Notes under the pieces: model-generated | What the model saw: only the letters and a program-made list of their open reading frames with translations | Told to the model about the DNA's origin: nothing | Database searches by the model: none | Position numbers and translations under genes: made by a program | Shown here: piece by piece, positions 1 to 7,332 of the stretch | How the letters are laid out: each line of letters opens with the position of its first letter | How positions within the stretch are numbered: position 1 is the first letter of the stretch | NCBI GenBank assembly: GCA_903913345.1 | Contig: CAIWLA010000498.1 | Location: 1-14,028 of the forward strand | Direction of reading: 5' to 3' | From: an uncultured Magnetococcales bacterium | GTDB lineage: Bacteria; Pseudomonadota; Magnetococcia; Magnetococcales; Magnetaquicoccaceae | DNA length: 14,028 bases

Positions 1-3000
1 ACCAACAGGTGCATCAGTTTGTCAAACAGGCCACGCTCCTCTCTCTGCAATTTTTTCAACAGAACCAGGGTCTCCTCGGTATGACACACCGGATTCTCAC
101 TCGATCCCTTATCATGGAATACCTGCTCGACCGCTTTGAGAATGGCCTCCGATTGCCTGGGCTTCTGCTCCAGAAGATCCTTGTTTTGTCGCAGCAGACG
201 CAACATGTCCCGCAAGGGCAGGGAACTCTTTTTGGATGCCGTACTGCTCATGTTGATTTTCAGCAGGATCTGCTTGATGCTCTCATGCAACCGTTTGACA
301 TCTTTTAAAATAGTGGCCATCTCTTGCGCAACGGCCTGCTCGATGGCCGCTGCCCGCGCCGCCATATCCTCGGCATAGCGGACCAGGGCCGCCAGTTTTT
401 CATGAAAACCGGTGGAATCACCACCCACATGGTCCAACACCACGCGCGAAACCCCCTCCAACTCCATCGCGACACCACTGACCGGGGCATACAACCGGGC
501 CTGATCCCCCATGGCGGGTGACAACCCCAATACCTGCAACGACTCCTTTTCCATGTCTTCAATGCGCTGATTCAGACTCTCCACCGGGACAATGGCCTTG
601 GCCTGATACCGTCCTGGGAAACGACGCTGCATCTCTGACAATGACTCCAGGACATCCCGACGAAGACCGGGCAGCGTCACCAGCAATACCTCTTTCAAGT
701 CGGGTATGAAATCATACAGGCCATCCATCTCATCCAGGGTGCTTCCATCCTGGCGCGCCACCTCCTGCAACCAGCGACGCCGCGTATGGGCGAAAGGAGG
801 CAACGGCGACCGGAAGGCCCCCCCCCAGAACCGCTGCCACCGCTGATGCCCCCGACTCCCCGGCTGAAAAAAGGGTCGCAACAGGGGATTGACCCGCCCC
901 TCCTGGCGTACACACCCCTTGAGCATTTGGGGAGACAGGGTCACCACGACCGGGGGCGACACCTCCTCCTGCCCCTTCTCCTGGCGGACGGCCTCCGGTT
1001 CCGACCCATCCCGTCTTCCACCCCGCAATTTGCTGATGCTTTTGCGTTTTTGTTCCAAAACCATCTTGGCACCCAGGGTATCCAACGGATCCTGCAAAAC
1101 CATCCCCTCCTGAGCAACCGGGCCGGATACCGCCTGCAACTCCCAGGCAAAGATCAACCGATGCTGCTCCTGACCCCACTCTGTCTGTCGAACAATCCAG
1201 TCAAATTCGGCTTCATGGTGCCCATCCTTCGGGTGGCGTGGCAGGCCGGACGATTTCGGGGTGGAACCGCCAGCGACCACCACCCCCTGCTCAAACGGCA
1301 CACCGGGCAGCACATATTCCAGCAGTTGCTGAAGAGAACGATCCTGCTCGGCCACAAAACGACCGATGGCCAACGCCCGCCGATTGTAACCGTGCATCTC
1401 CTGGGTGCGGGTCAACAAAAACAGGCCCCGAAACCAATCACCCGCCCGTTGGGAAAAATTCTGGTCGCGGGGATCTTTCAAGAGGGGATCCCGCTCCTCC
1501 AGCAATCGATAAAAGGCATTGCGAATACCCGTGCGATTGGGCAGGGAGAAGCCGTCGAATACCTGTTGCACATCCCGACGATAAAAAAATTGATGACCAC
1601 CCACGATAAAATCATTTTCCCATTCCCGCAGATAGCCAATCAGGTCGGGAAACAGGGAGCGATCCTGTCGCCCAATCATGGCGGTCCAACGCAGATAAAT
1701 CAGCGGATCCAGCAAATCCATACAGAAGGAGAGAAACAGAATGGCCATCAACAGACCGTTGGCCAGGGCAACACCATACTCACCCGTCAAAAATTCTTTC
1801 AACTCGGCAAAACTTTTATGTTTAGCCTTTGGAATATGGGTGTTTTTCAACTCCTTGATGGCATCCAGATCGGGAATGGCCAGCTTGCCCTCGATGTGAT
1901 ACTCCCGGCGCGAGGCGGAACCCGACTTGTCCACCTGCTGCAACACCGCCACATAGGCATCGGTCAATTGATTGAGTTCCGCCGCCACCCGCTCATATTC
2001 ATTCTTGTTCTCCTCCAGGGCATTGGCCATGGAGAGGACGATTTCATTGATCTGGTAATGTTCCAGGGCAAAAACCCGTTTGATCTCCTCCAGGGAGTAG
2101 CCGCGCATCTCCATCAGACCGCGCAGGTTGTCCAACTGGCTTTCGACCAGGGTTTCGGTCTGGCGCAGATGGTCGTCATACCGTTTGCGCAGGGCACGGA
2201 TCTTGTCGGCTGCCGAGGTATGCAGATCCAGGTGGGCATCGCGCAGCATATCGTCGATACGGGCCGAAAAACCGGCCGTCAGGCTCTGGGTCGAGTGGGC
2301 CACATCCCGCACCCCCGGTTCATACCCCCCGTTGACAATAAAATATTTCCCCCAATATCGAGGCCCCATCCGTGGATCACCGCTGGAGGCGACACCCGAC
2401 ACCTCATCATCGGGCACCCGATTGAATTTTTCGATGGAATCCTTGGTGGCCTCCTCCAACAGCCCCTGTATATCATGCAGATCGTCTGGTTCCACCGTAT
2501 TGACAAAAAACGGCGAGCCGAGTGCCTTTTTGACCCTGGCCCGAATCTGCTCGGATTGGCTGGCCAGATCCGCCTTTTTGGAGATGAGGGAGACAATACC
2601 ATCATAGTTGGTCTTGATGGAAAAGAGGGTGAGAAAGGTGGCCAATATCATCCAGCGGGGATAGCGCAGCAGGGCCGTGCGCATCCCCCGCAAGACCCCG
2701 CCCTCCTCAACCACCGAGGAGAAGAGCCGCTCCTTGTAATCCAGTATGGCCGAAGAGAGCAATAGACCCACCAGAACCGCCATCCCATAGCGCAACACCT
2801 CTGCCTCGCGCCCATCAAACAGACCACCAAACAGATCGGAAGCCTCCTGGCTCTGCAACAAATCGTTGATCCCCTGCCCGGTCGTAAAGGAGGAGCCAAA
2901 AAAGAGGACAATGGCCACGGCCACCTTCCCCATACCCATCCAGGCATCCATCTGGTCGGAAATTTTTCTTAAAAGGGTCGATGTTTTGCTCTGCATGGGG

Positions 3001-3614
3001 TGAATGGCGGACGAGGCGGTTTTCTGGCCAAACCAGATGTCACGAAACGAGCGCAACAGAGGCACCGGTTCGGGTGGAGAGGTCAACAACTCCGCCTGCA
3101 AGGCGGCAAAGAGGGTTCTTGCCCCGTCCAGATTGTGGTAGAAGACCCGTTTTGTCAGTTCGTAGAAGGGATTGCCCCCCAGCCCTGCCTCATCGCCACG
3201 CTCCACAGCCGAGCGAAATTGGGCAAAACGGCTCCGAATCCGCTCGGCCTCTTCCGCCGACAGCGGAGGCGCACCCGCAGAGGTCGCCGATGAGGTGGCA
3301 TCATCGGTCCGCCGCCGCACCACCTCGTCTCGCGACCGGGGGGGATCCGCCACCTTCCAGGCCCCGCGCAGATAATCCACCAACTCCTGGGTGATCTCCA
3401 GACCACGCGGATGGATCCGCTCGGCAAGATGACCCATCGGCAGAGCGGGGGCTTGTTGATCCGTGGTTTGATGGCGCGGTGCAGCAAGGCCGTCCGCCCC
3501 GGAAGAGTCCGGCTCATCCGAGGGAAAAACCGCCACCCTGCTCCCGATGCGTGGTTGGGGCACAAAAAAACGCGCAACAACCTCGGCGTAGCTCTTGAAC
3601 AACAATTGATTCAT
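1..3614 (-). CDS. Large multi-pass membrane protein of unknown function, 3' end outside the window
   Basis: One minus-strand frame is open from the ATG at 3614 to the window edge, about 1,204 residues with no stop. The start reads MNQLLFKSYAEVV and has AGGG about five bases upstream. Hydrophobic segments suggest four membrane helices: about residues 226-245 (VAVAIVLFFG), 270-290 (YGMAVLVGLLLSSAIL), 315-335 (WMILATFLTLFSI) and 612-640 (GLLMAILFLSFCMDLLDPL). Between helices 3 and 4 lie about 270 residues, rich in charged heptad-like sequence around residues 460-560 (probable coiled coil). More than 560 mostly hydrophilic residues follow helix 4, with further helical, probably coiled stretches near residues 1,080-1,200. 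The N-terminal 200 residues are soluble and acidic/Pro-rich in places. I do not recognise the family. The reading frame and typical synonymous codon use make the gene itself secure; its role is unknown. A 257-bp gap holding a palindromic repeat separates it from the kinase gene, so it may have its own promoter. Confidence 0.88.
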   Translation of the reverse strand, partial: MNQLLFKSYAEVVARFFVPQPRIGSRVAVFPSDEPDSSGADGLAAPRHQTTDQQAPALPMGHLAERIHPRGLEITQELVDYLRGAWKVADPPRSRDEVVRRRTDDATSSATSAGAPPLSAEEAERIRSRFAQFRSAVERGDEAGLGGNPFYELTKRVFYHNLDGARTLFAALQAELLTSPPEPVPLLRSFRDIWFGQKTASSAIHPMQSKTSTLLRKISDQMDAWMGMGKVAVAIVLFFGSSFTTGQGINDLLQSQEASDLFGGLFDGREAEVLRYGMAVLVGLLLSSAILDYKERLFSSVVEEGGVLRGMRTALLRYPRWMILATFLTLFSIKTNYDGIVSLISKKADLASQSEQIRARVKKALGSPFFVNTVEPDDLHDIQGLLEEATKDSIEKFNRVPDDEVSGVASSGDPRMGPRYWGKYFIVNGGYEPGVRDVAHSTQSLTAGFSARIDDMLRDAHLDLHTSAADKIRALRKRYDDHLRQTETLVESQLDNLRGLMEMRGYSLEEIKRVFALEHYQINEIVLSMANALEENKNEYERVAAELNQLTDAYVAVLQQVDKSGSASRREYHIEGKLAIPDLDAIKELKNTHIPKAKHKSFAELKEFLTGEYGVALANGLLMAILFLSFCMDLLDPLIYLRWTAMIGRQDRSLFPDLIGYLREWENDFIVGGHQFFYRRDVQQVFDGFSLPNRTGIRNAFYRLLEERDPLLKDPRDQNFSQRAGDWFRGLFLLTRTQEMHGYNRRALAIGRFVAEQDRSLQQLLEYVLPGVPFEQGVVVAGGSTPKSSGLPRHPKDGHHEAEFDWIVRQTEWGQEQHRLIFAWELQAVSGPVAQEGMVLQDPLDTLGAKMVLEQKRKSISKLRGGRRDGSEPEAVRQEKGQEEVSPPVVVTLSPQMLKGCVRQEGRVNPLLRPFFQPGSRGHQRWQRFWGGAFRSPLPPFAHTRRRWLQEVARQDGSTLDEMDGLYDFIPDLKEVLLVTLPGLRRDVLESLSEMQRRFPGRYQAKAIVPVESLNQRIEDMEKESLQVLGLSPAMGDQARLYAPVSGVAMELEGVSRVVLDHVGGDSTGFHEKLAALVRYAEDMAARAAAIEQAVAQEMATILKDVKRLHESIKQILLKINMSSTASKKSSLPLRDMLRLLRQNKDLLEQKPRQSEAILKAVEQVFHDKGSSENPVCHTEETLVLLKKLQREERGLFDKLMHLL

Positions 3615-3710
3615 GATGCCCTGCCCATCATTGACACGTCCTTCCCCGTTCCACCCATCCCAGCCAGCGCACAAAATATGAACTGTTTACTCCAAAACAC
3701 CCCCATCCAC

Positions 3711-3877
3711 GCTAAGGAGCCTGGCAAAAATAACTTGTGCAGATTGCGCCGGATTTTGGTTCGCCCGCCAGGCGCAAAAAGGCGCGCAGACTATCAGGAT
3801 GTAAGCCTTTATGCAACGACGCGGACGGACCAAAAGACAAGCAAGATGTTCAAGTTATTTTTGCCAGGCTCCTAAGC
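3711..3877. repeat. 167-bp imperfect palindrome (MITE- or REP-like hairpin element)
   Basis: The outer arms are 27 bp with a single mismatch: 3711-3737 matches the reverse complement of 3851-3877. The inner 23 bp (3715-3737 against 3851-3873) are perfect and begin AGGAGCCTGGCAAAAATAAC. Symmetry continues inward. The TTTTGGTTCGCCCGC block at 3754-3768 pairs with 3821-3835 with few mismatches, and GCAAAAAGGC at 3774-3783 pairs with GCCTTTATGC at 3805-3814 with one mismatch. The loop is about 3784-3804. Either strand of RNA would fold into one long stem, which could stop transcription or stabilise mRNA ends. There is no ORF of note inside and no clear target-site duplication. The right end overlaps the last sense codon and the stop of the histidine kinase gene. 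A non-autonomous transposable element is the favoured reading; a plain long terminator-like structure is the alternative. Confidence 0.8.
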
Positions 3878-5083
3878 CCCTGCCGCTCCCCGAAGCGGCA
3901 GGCAGATGGTCACCGTGGTCCCCTGCGCCACAGTCGATTGAAAGTGGATGGAACCGCCATGCCGATGCACAATCAGATGGGAAATGGATAATCCCAATCC
4001 CGTACCACCCGCACCCAGACGGGTGGTAAAAAAAGGTTCCGTGAGGTGAGAGAGATTCTCCTGGGCAATGCCCACCCCCTCATCCTCGACCACCACCCGC
4101 ACCACCCCCTCCCCGGTCTCCCAGACCGTTCGCACCTGGACCGCCTTGTCCCGACTCGGCAAGGATTGCAGGGCGTTGAGGATGACATTGATAAAGACCT
4201 GTTCCAGTTGAGCGGCATTACCCGGAATCGCCACCTCGCCCTCACCCGGCAGGTAGGTACACCGGTCCGTATGACAGTGAATCTTGTGGTTGAGAACCAT
4301 GAGAGAGGCCTGCAACGTGGCATGGAGATCCACATCCGAGGAGACCGGCACCGCTGGCCACCGGGGATCCATCCCCTCCGGGATCTCCTCATTGTGTCTG
4401 GCCAACGATTTCAGATTGTCGATGATACTTTCCACCCGCCGACTGTTGTGCAGAATCTCCTCGAACAGCGTGAAACCGGTGGTACGCACCTCGGAAAAGG
4501 GGAGGCCAGCCAGCAAAAAATCGCCATTTTCCCGGAAATAATCCGCCAATACCGGCTGACTGTCCGCCCACAGACGCGCCGTCATTGAGGCATTGAACAA
4601 GATGGCCCCATTGGGGTTGTTGACCTCATGAGCCACGCTGGCCGCCAACACGCCGATGGTCGCCAGCCGGGCGTGACGAATGGCCTGGGCTTGATAGACA
4701 CGCTTTTCCGTGATGTTGCTGCACAGCACCATCGCCTCAACCACCTGTCGTCCCCGCTGAATGGGCACCAGGCGCACCTCCCACCAGACCGATTGGTCCG
4801 TGGAATATTGAAAACGATCCGTCTCCGAGGCCTGAAACAGACGCCCCATGCTCCGGCGATACCAGGCACGAAATCCCCTGGGGAAGAGCAGGGCAGAGTC
4901 CCGCCCGATCATCCGCTTGGGCAAATGATCCCCCATTGGCCGATTCATGAACAAGACGCGCTGCTGCCGATCCACCGTCAAAATGACATCGGGCAGATGA
5001 CCAAAGAGCCGACGGGGTGCCCTTTCCATCCGGGGAAAGGTTTTTTTGTCCTTTTTGATCTGTCCCACCGTCAGCCCTCCCAC
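3872..5083 (-). CDS. Soluble PAS-domain sensor histidine kinase
   Basis: This is a two-component sensor kinase of 403 aa that should autophosphorylate on His and pass phosphate to a response regulator not present in this window. Residues about 22-130 look like a PAS sensor domain (FGHLPDVILTVDRQQRVLFM), ending in SNITEKRVYQ, a typical PAS-to-kinase linker. The H-box has the phospho-accepting His152 in ASVAHEVNNP. The ATP-binding domain shows the N box (FINVILNALQSL, Asn303), G1 (DEGVGIA, 334-340), F box (LTEPFFTTR) and G2 (GTGLGLS, 360-366), so all catalytic motifs are present. There are no membrane helices, so it should sense a cytoplasmic signal. The GTG start at 5083 overlaps the transpeptidase gene by 13 bp, implying translational coupling. 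A downstream ATG (MERAPRR) preceded by AAGGA is an alternative start. The final Ala codon and the TAG stop lie in the outer arm of the 3711-3877 palindrome. Confidence 0.95.
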   Translation of the reverse strand: MGGLTVGQIKKDKKTFPRMERAPRRLFGHLPDVILTVDRQQRVLFMNRPMGDHLPKRMIGRDSALLFPRGFRAWYRRSMGRLFQASETDRFQYSTDQSVWWEVRLVPIQRGRQVVEAMVLCSNITEKRVYQAQAIRHARLATIGVLAASVAHEVNNPNGAILFNASMTARLWADSQPVLADYFRENGDFLLAGLPFSEVRTTGFTLFEEILHNSRRVESIIDNLKSLARHNEEIPEGMDPRWPAVPVSSDVDLHATLQASLMVLNHKIHCHTDRCTYLPGEGEVAIPGNAAQLEQVFINVILNALQSLPSRDKAVQVRTVWETGEGVVRVVVEDEGVGIAQENLSHLTEPFFTTRLGAGGTGLGLSISHLIVHRHGGSIHFQSTVAQGTTVTICLPLRGAAGA

Positions 5084-5679
5084 ATCGGTACAATCCAGAC
5101 CAGGGTGCCCGTTTGAACCCGTGCAAACAGCTCCAGAATGTCTCGATTATCCATCCGAATGCAGCCCGCAGAGACCGGTTGGCCCAACAGCCCGACATGG
5201 GGGGTGCCATGGATATAGATGTAGCGATCATGGCTGTCACAACCGTCCCCCCGATTGACCCCCTCCTCCAACCCCTCCAGCCAGAGGATGCGGGTGGTGA
5301 TCCAATCGCCGCCGGGCGGCTCACCATCGGCCACGATCTCGCCGGTGGCCACCCGGCTCTTGAAAACCATCCCGCACGGGGCACCCTCACCGATGCAGTC
5401 CGCGATACGATGGAGACCGATGGGCGTCTGTCCCGAATCCTGGCGGGTTCCGAAGCCGGCGGCGGCCGTCGAAACGGGCCATGCGGTCGCCGGTTCCACC
5501 GCCTGGTGAACGCGAGGCAGATCCCCGATTGCGCCATGATCGGGCAAGAGGTACAGCCGCTGCTCTGCCCCACTGACCACCAGGGCGGGGGCAATGCCGT
5601 CCCAACCGGCAGCGCGCAGACGGGCACGGGCGGCAGGAAGCCACACCGCAACCGGATCAGCAGAGGGCAACGGATTCAC
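5071..5679 (-). CDS. L,D-transpeptidase (YkuD domain)
   Basis: This 202-aa protein carries the YkuD catalytic signature HGTPHVGLLGQPVSAGCIRM, with His157 and the nucleophile Cys173. It also has the upstream conserved block TPIGLHRI and a beta-strand start RLYLLPD. The family forms 3-3 crosslinks in peptidoglycan or attaches proteins to it, using an acyl-enzyme on the Cys. The GTG start at 5679 lies 3 bp after the stop of the Bax inhibitor-like gene, with GGAAGAG upstream. No signal peptide or TM helix is visible at the N-terminus (MNPLPSADPVAVWLPAARAR), which is odd for an enzyme expected to act in the periplasm. Export may use a non-classical route, the start may be wrong, or the substrate may be a cytoplasmic precursor. 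The kinase gene overlaps its 3' end. Confidence 0.93.
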   Translation of the reverse strand: MNPLPSADPVAVWLPAARARLRAAGWDGIAPALVVSGAEQRLYLLPDHGAIGDLPRVHQAVEPATAWPVSTAAAGFGTRQDSGQTPIGLHRIADCIGEGAPCGMVFKSRVATGEIVADGEPPGGDWITTRILWLEGLEEGVNRGDGCDSHDRYIYIHGTPHVGLLGQPVSAGCIRMDNRDILELFARVQTGTLVWIVPMWEG

Positions 5680-5682
5680 ACC

Positions 5683-6366
5683 CTACTCTTCCCCAGCCAG
5701 CAGACCCAGCAGGCGGAGCAGGCTCAAAAAGAGATTCAGCACGTTCAGGTACATGGAGAGGGCCGCCACCGAGGGGGAAACGGCCCCTGGATTGTCCTTG
5801 AGTTGCTGCGTCTCAAACAGGATATAACCCGCAAAAATGACACTGCCGCAGGCGGACAAGGCAAACGAGACGGCGGTGGAGTGAAAAAAGAGATTCAACA
5901 GACCGCCGACCAGCAACACAATCAGCCCGGCAAACAACATCCCGCTCAGCATGGAGAGATCCCGACGGGTGGTGATGGCATAAAAACTCAGCCCGACAAA
6001 GACCGCACCCGTCATGAAAACCGCCTGCCCCACCACATGGGAGAGTCCAGCCCCCACATAAATGGCAATGATCGGCCCAACGGAAAGCCCGGAAATACCG
6101 GTAAACAGAAACAGCGTGGCCGCATTCTGAACCTGGAAAGCCAGGAACATGGCACCCAGCATCATCACCATCAGGATGATGGGATGTTCAAAAGCAAAGG
6201 GCAGGCTCATGCCCACATAACCCGCTGCCACGGAGACAATCATGCTGGCCGCCAACAGGGCATAAACCTGCTTCAAATAATCAACCGCCAGCCCCTCCCG
6301 ATGGGCAGAGGCAGGCTGTTCGCCCCCCCAAACCGCAGCACGGGTTTCAGCAGAAGGATCGTCCAT
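5683..6366 (-). CDS. Bax inhibitor-1/YccA family integral membrane protein
   Basis: This 227-aa protein has seven closely packed hydrophobic segments, from about residue 32 (VYALLAASMIVSVAAGYVG) to the C-terminus (LNLFLSLLRLLGLLAGEE). It shows family features such as FLFTGISGLSVGPIIAIY and the late FETQQL before the last helix, where BI-1 proteins carry acidic residues linked to a Ca2+/H+ leak. Bacterial relatives (YccA, YbhL, YetJ) sit in the inner membrane; YccA modulates FtsH. I place the start at the ATG at 6366 (MDDPSAETRAAVW) because AGGAG lies 7 bases upstream. ATGs at 6372 and further upstream are in frame but poorly spaced. This is the first gene of a three-gene operon with the L,D-transpeptidase and the sensor kinase, which suggests an envelope-related role, though that is inference. 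Confidence 0.93.
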   Translation of the reverse strand: MDDPSAETRAAVWGGEQPASAHREGLAVDYLKQVYALLAASMIVSVAAGYVGMSLPFAFEHPIILMVMMLGAMFLAFQVQNAATLFLFTGISGLSVGPIIAIYVGAGLSHVVGQAVFMTGAVFVGLSFYAITTRRDLSMLSGMLFAGLIVLLVGGLLNLFFHSTAVSFALSACGSVIFAGYILFETQQLKDNPGAVSPSVAALSMYLNVLNLFLSLLRLLGLLAGEE

Positions 6367-6433
6367 TGTCATTCTCCTCATTGTGTAAACAAAAAAAGAC
6401 CGAAAGCCTTGCAACACTCAGCCCAACTTCTCG

Positions 6434-6442
6434 ATTCTAGCA
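6434..6442 (-). promoter_or_regulatory. Possible extended -10 promoter for the BI-1/transpeptidase/kinase operon
   Basis: On the minus strand the sequence reads TGCTAGAAT, an extended -10 (TGn then TAGAAT, one mismatch from TATAAT). It lies 67 bases upstream of the ATG at 6366. The -35 position (6457-6462, TTCGCC) is weak, as expected for an extended -10 promoter. The site sits in the 188-bp divergent region shared with the plus-strand gene at 6555. Confidence 0.4.
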
Positions 6443-6554
6443 AAATTCGACCAGGAGGCGAAGATTAAACTGCGCCACCGCCCCATTTTCGTGCAAAATT
6501 TTGATGACATCCGTTGCGAACGCATTTATGATGCCACTCAGGAGGTCGGACATC

Positions 6555-7319
6555 ATGAACGATGGCAGAATTGCCGCATCACAAGACATTGTGGAAGTCG
6601 TCACCCGCGATAATTTCAATCTGGTCTGGGCAACGATCGATTGGGCCATTCGTGCACAACGGTTTCGTCTGCCTCCCGAATCCATTCGTGCCTTTCGCCA
6701 GATTCCGCAGACACCCAAGGACGATGATGCCGCGCTGCAATCATTGAACGACTGGATGGAAGAGACCCTGCGTCCCGAGACCCGGCGGCGCATCTTTTCG
6801 GATATTCGCCGGGCACAGTTCGAGGCGGCCAAGGGAGCGGTGCAAATCACCATTGCCGGGGAGACCCAAAAGCTCTTGCGGGAACGCAAACGGGCCTTGT
6901 TCGGTCCCAACCGGGGTTCCATGGAGGTGACCATCCGCCACCTGTTGGATGTCGAACGGCACGCCCTGCCGTGGCAAGCCTTCCGCCTGCTGGAGGCCTT
7001 TCGGAGCCGTCACAATCTTTCCAGCTTGAGCGATGCGGTACGCATCCTGATCGACCATGCCGAATTGGCCTACCAGGCGCATGAGGCGGAGATCTCCGTG
7101 CGGGAGGCCGCCCCGCCGCCACCCGACCCATCGGCGCAACCGGTGGCCTCACCACCGGACCCGCAACCAGAACAGACCGCCAATGCCGACAATGCCGATG
7201 TGACAACCGCCCAACACCCCCCGGCAGAGGAACCCCCGCCCACAACGGAATACCCGATGCAACTGCTCCACCCGGTGGAACCGGTGTGGAATGCATTGAT
7301 TCGGTGTTGGATGCCGTAA
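6555..7319 (+). CDS. Unknown protein with possible ribbon-helix-helix/MatP-like segment and Pro-rich tail
   Basis: 254 aa, the only convincing plus-strand gene here. The start at 6555 (MNDGRIAAS) is chosen because AGGAGG sits 9 bases upstream; the frame is open to 6501 with no better site. Residues 1-115 are predicted mostly helical and charged (WMEETLRPETRRRIFSDIRR at 67-86). Residues 122-170 contain a short beta-prone stretch (SMEVTI) and then two helices ending LSSLSDAVRILIDHAE. The pattern resembles the ribbon-helix-helix of MatP, where a beta strand is followed by a WQRLAGLA helix and then TLSETIVQLIEDAE; MatP also has WIDKHMNPE upstream where this protein has WMEETLRPE. This is recall-based and weak; the order is similar but an extra segment intervenes. 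Residues 185-235 are a Pro/Ala-rich disordered tail. It is convergent with glmS, with 13 bp between stops. If the resemblance holds it is a DNA-binding protein; otherwise its function is unknown. Confidence 0.85.
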   Translation: MNDGRIAASQDIVEVVTRDNFNLVWATIDWAIRAQRFRLPPESIRAFRQIPQTPKDDDAALQSLNDWMEETLRPETRRRIFSDIRRAQFEAAKGAVQITIAGETQKLLRERKRALFGPNRGSMEVTIRHLLDVERHALPWQAFRLLEAFRSRHNLSSLSDAVRILIDHAELAYQAHEAEISVREAAPPPPDPSAQPVASPPDPQPEQTANADNADVTTAQHPPAEEPPPTTEYPMQLLHPVEPVWNALIRCWMP

Positions 7320-7332
7320 AGACAACGCCTGG

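Noticed and set aside
786-2765. Long plus-strand open frame of 659 codons
   Set aside because: It is antisense to the large membrane protein gene. Its translation is rich in Gln, His, Pro and Gly with no domain, as expected for the opposite strand of GC-rich coding DNA.
5113-6468. Plus-strand open frame of 451 codons
   Set aside because: It is a shadow of the transpeptidase and BI-1 genes; low-complexity His/Gln/Gly composition and no ribosome binding site.
6501-6532. Sigma-70 promoter for the plus-strand gene (TTGATG ... TATGAT)
   Set aside because: The spacer is 20 bp, too long to support the call.
7320-7332. Bidirectional terminator between the convergent stops
   Set aside because: The 13-bp gap holds no inverted repeat or T-run.
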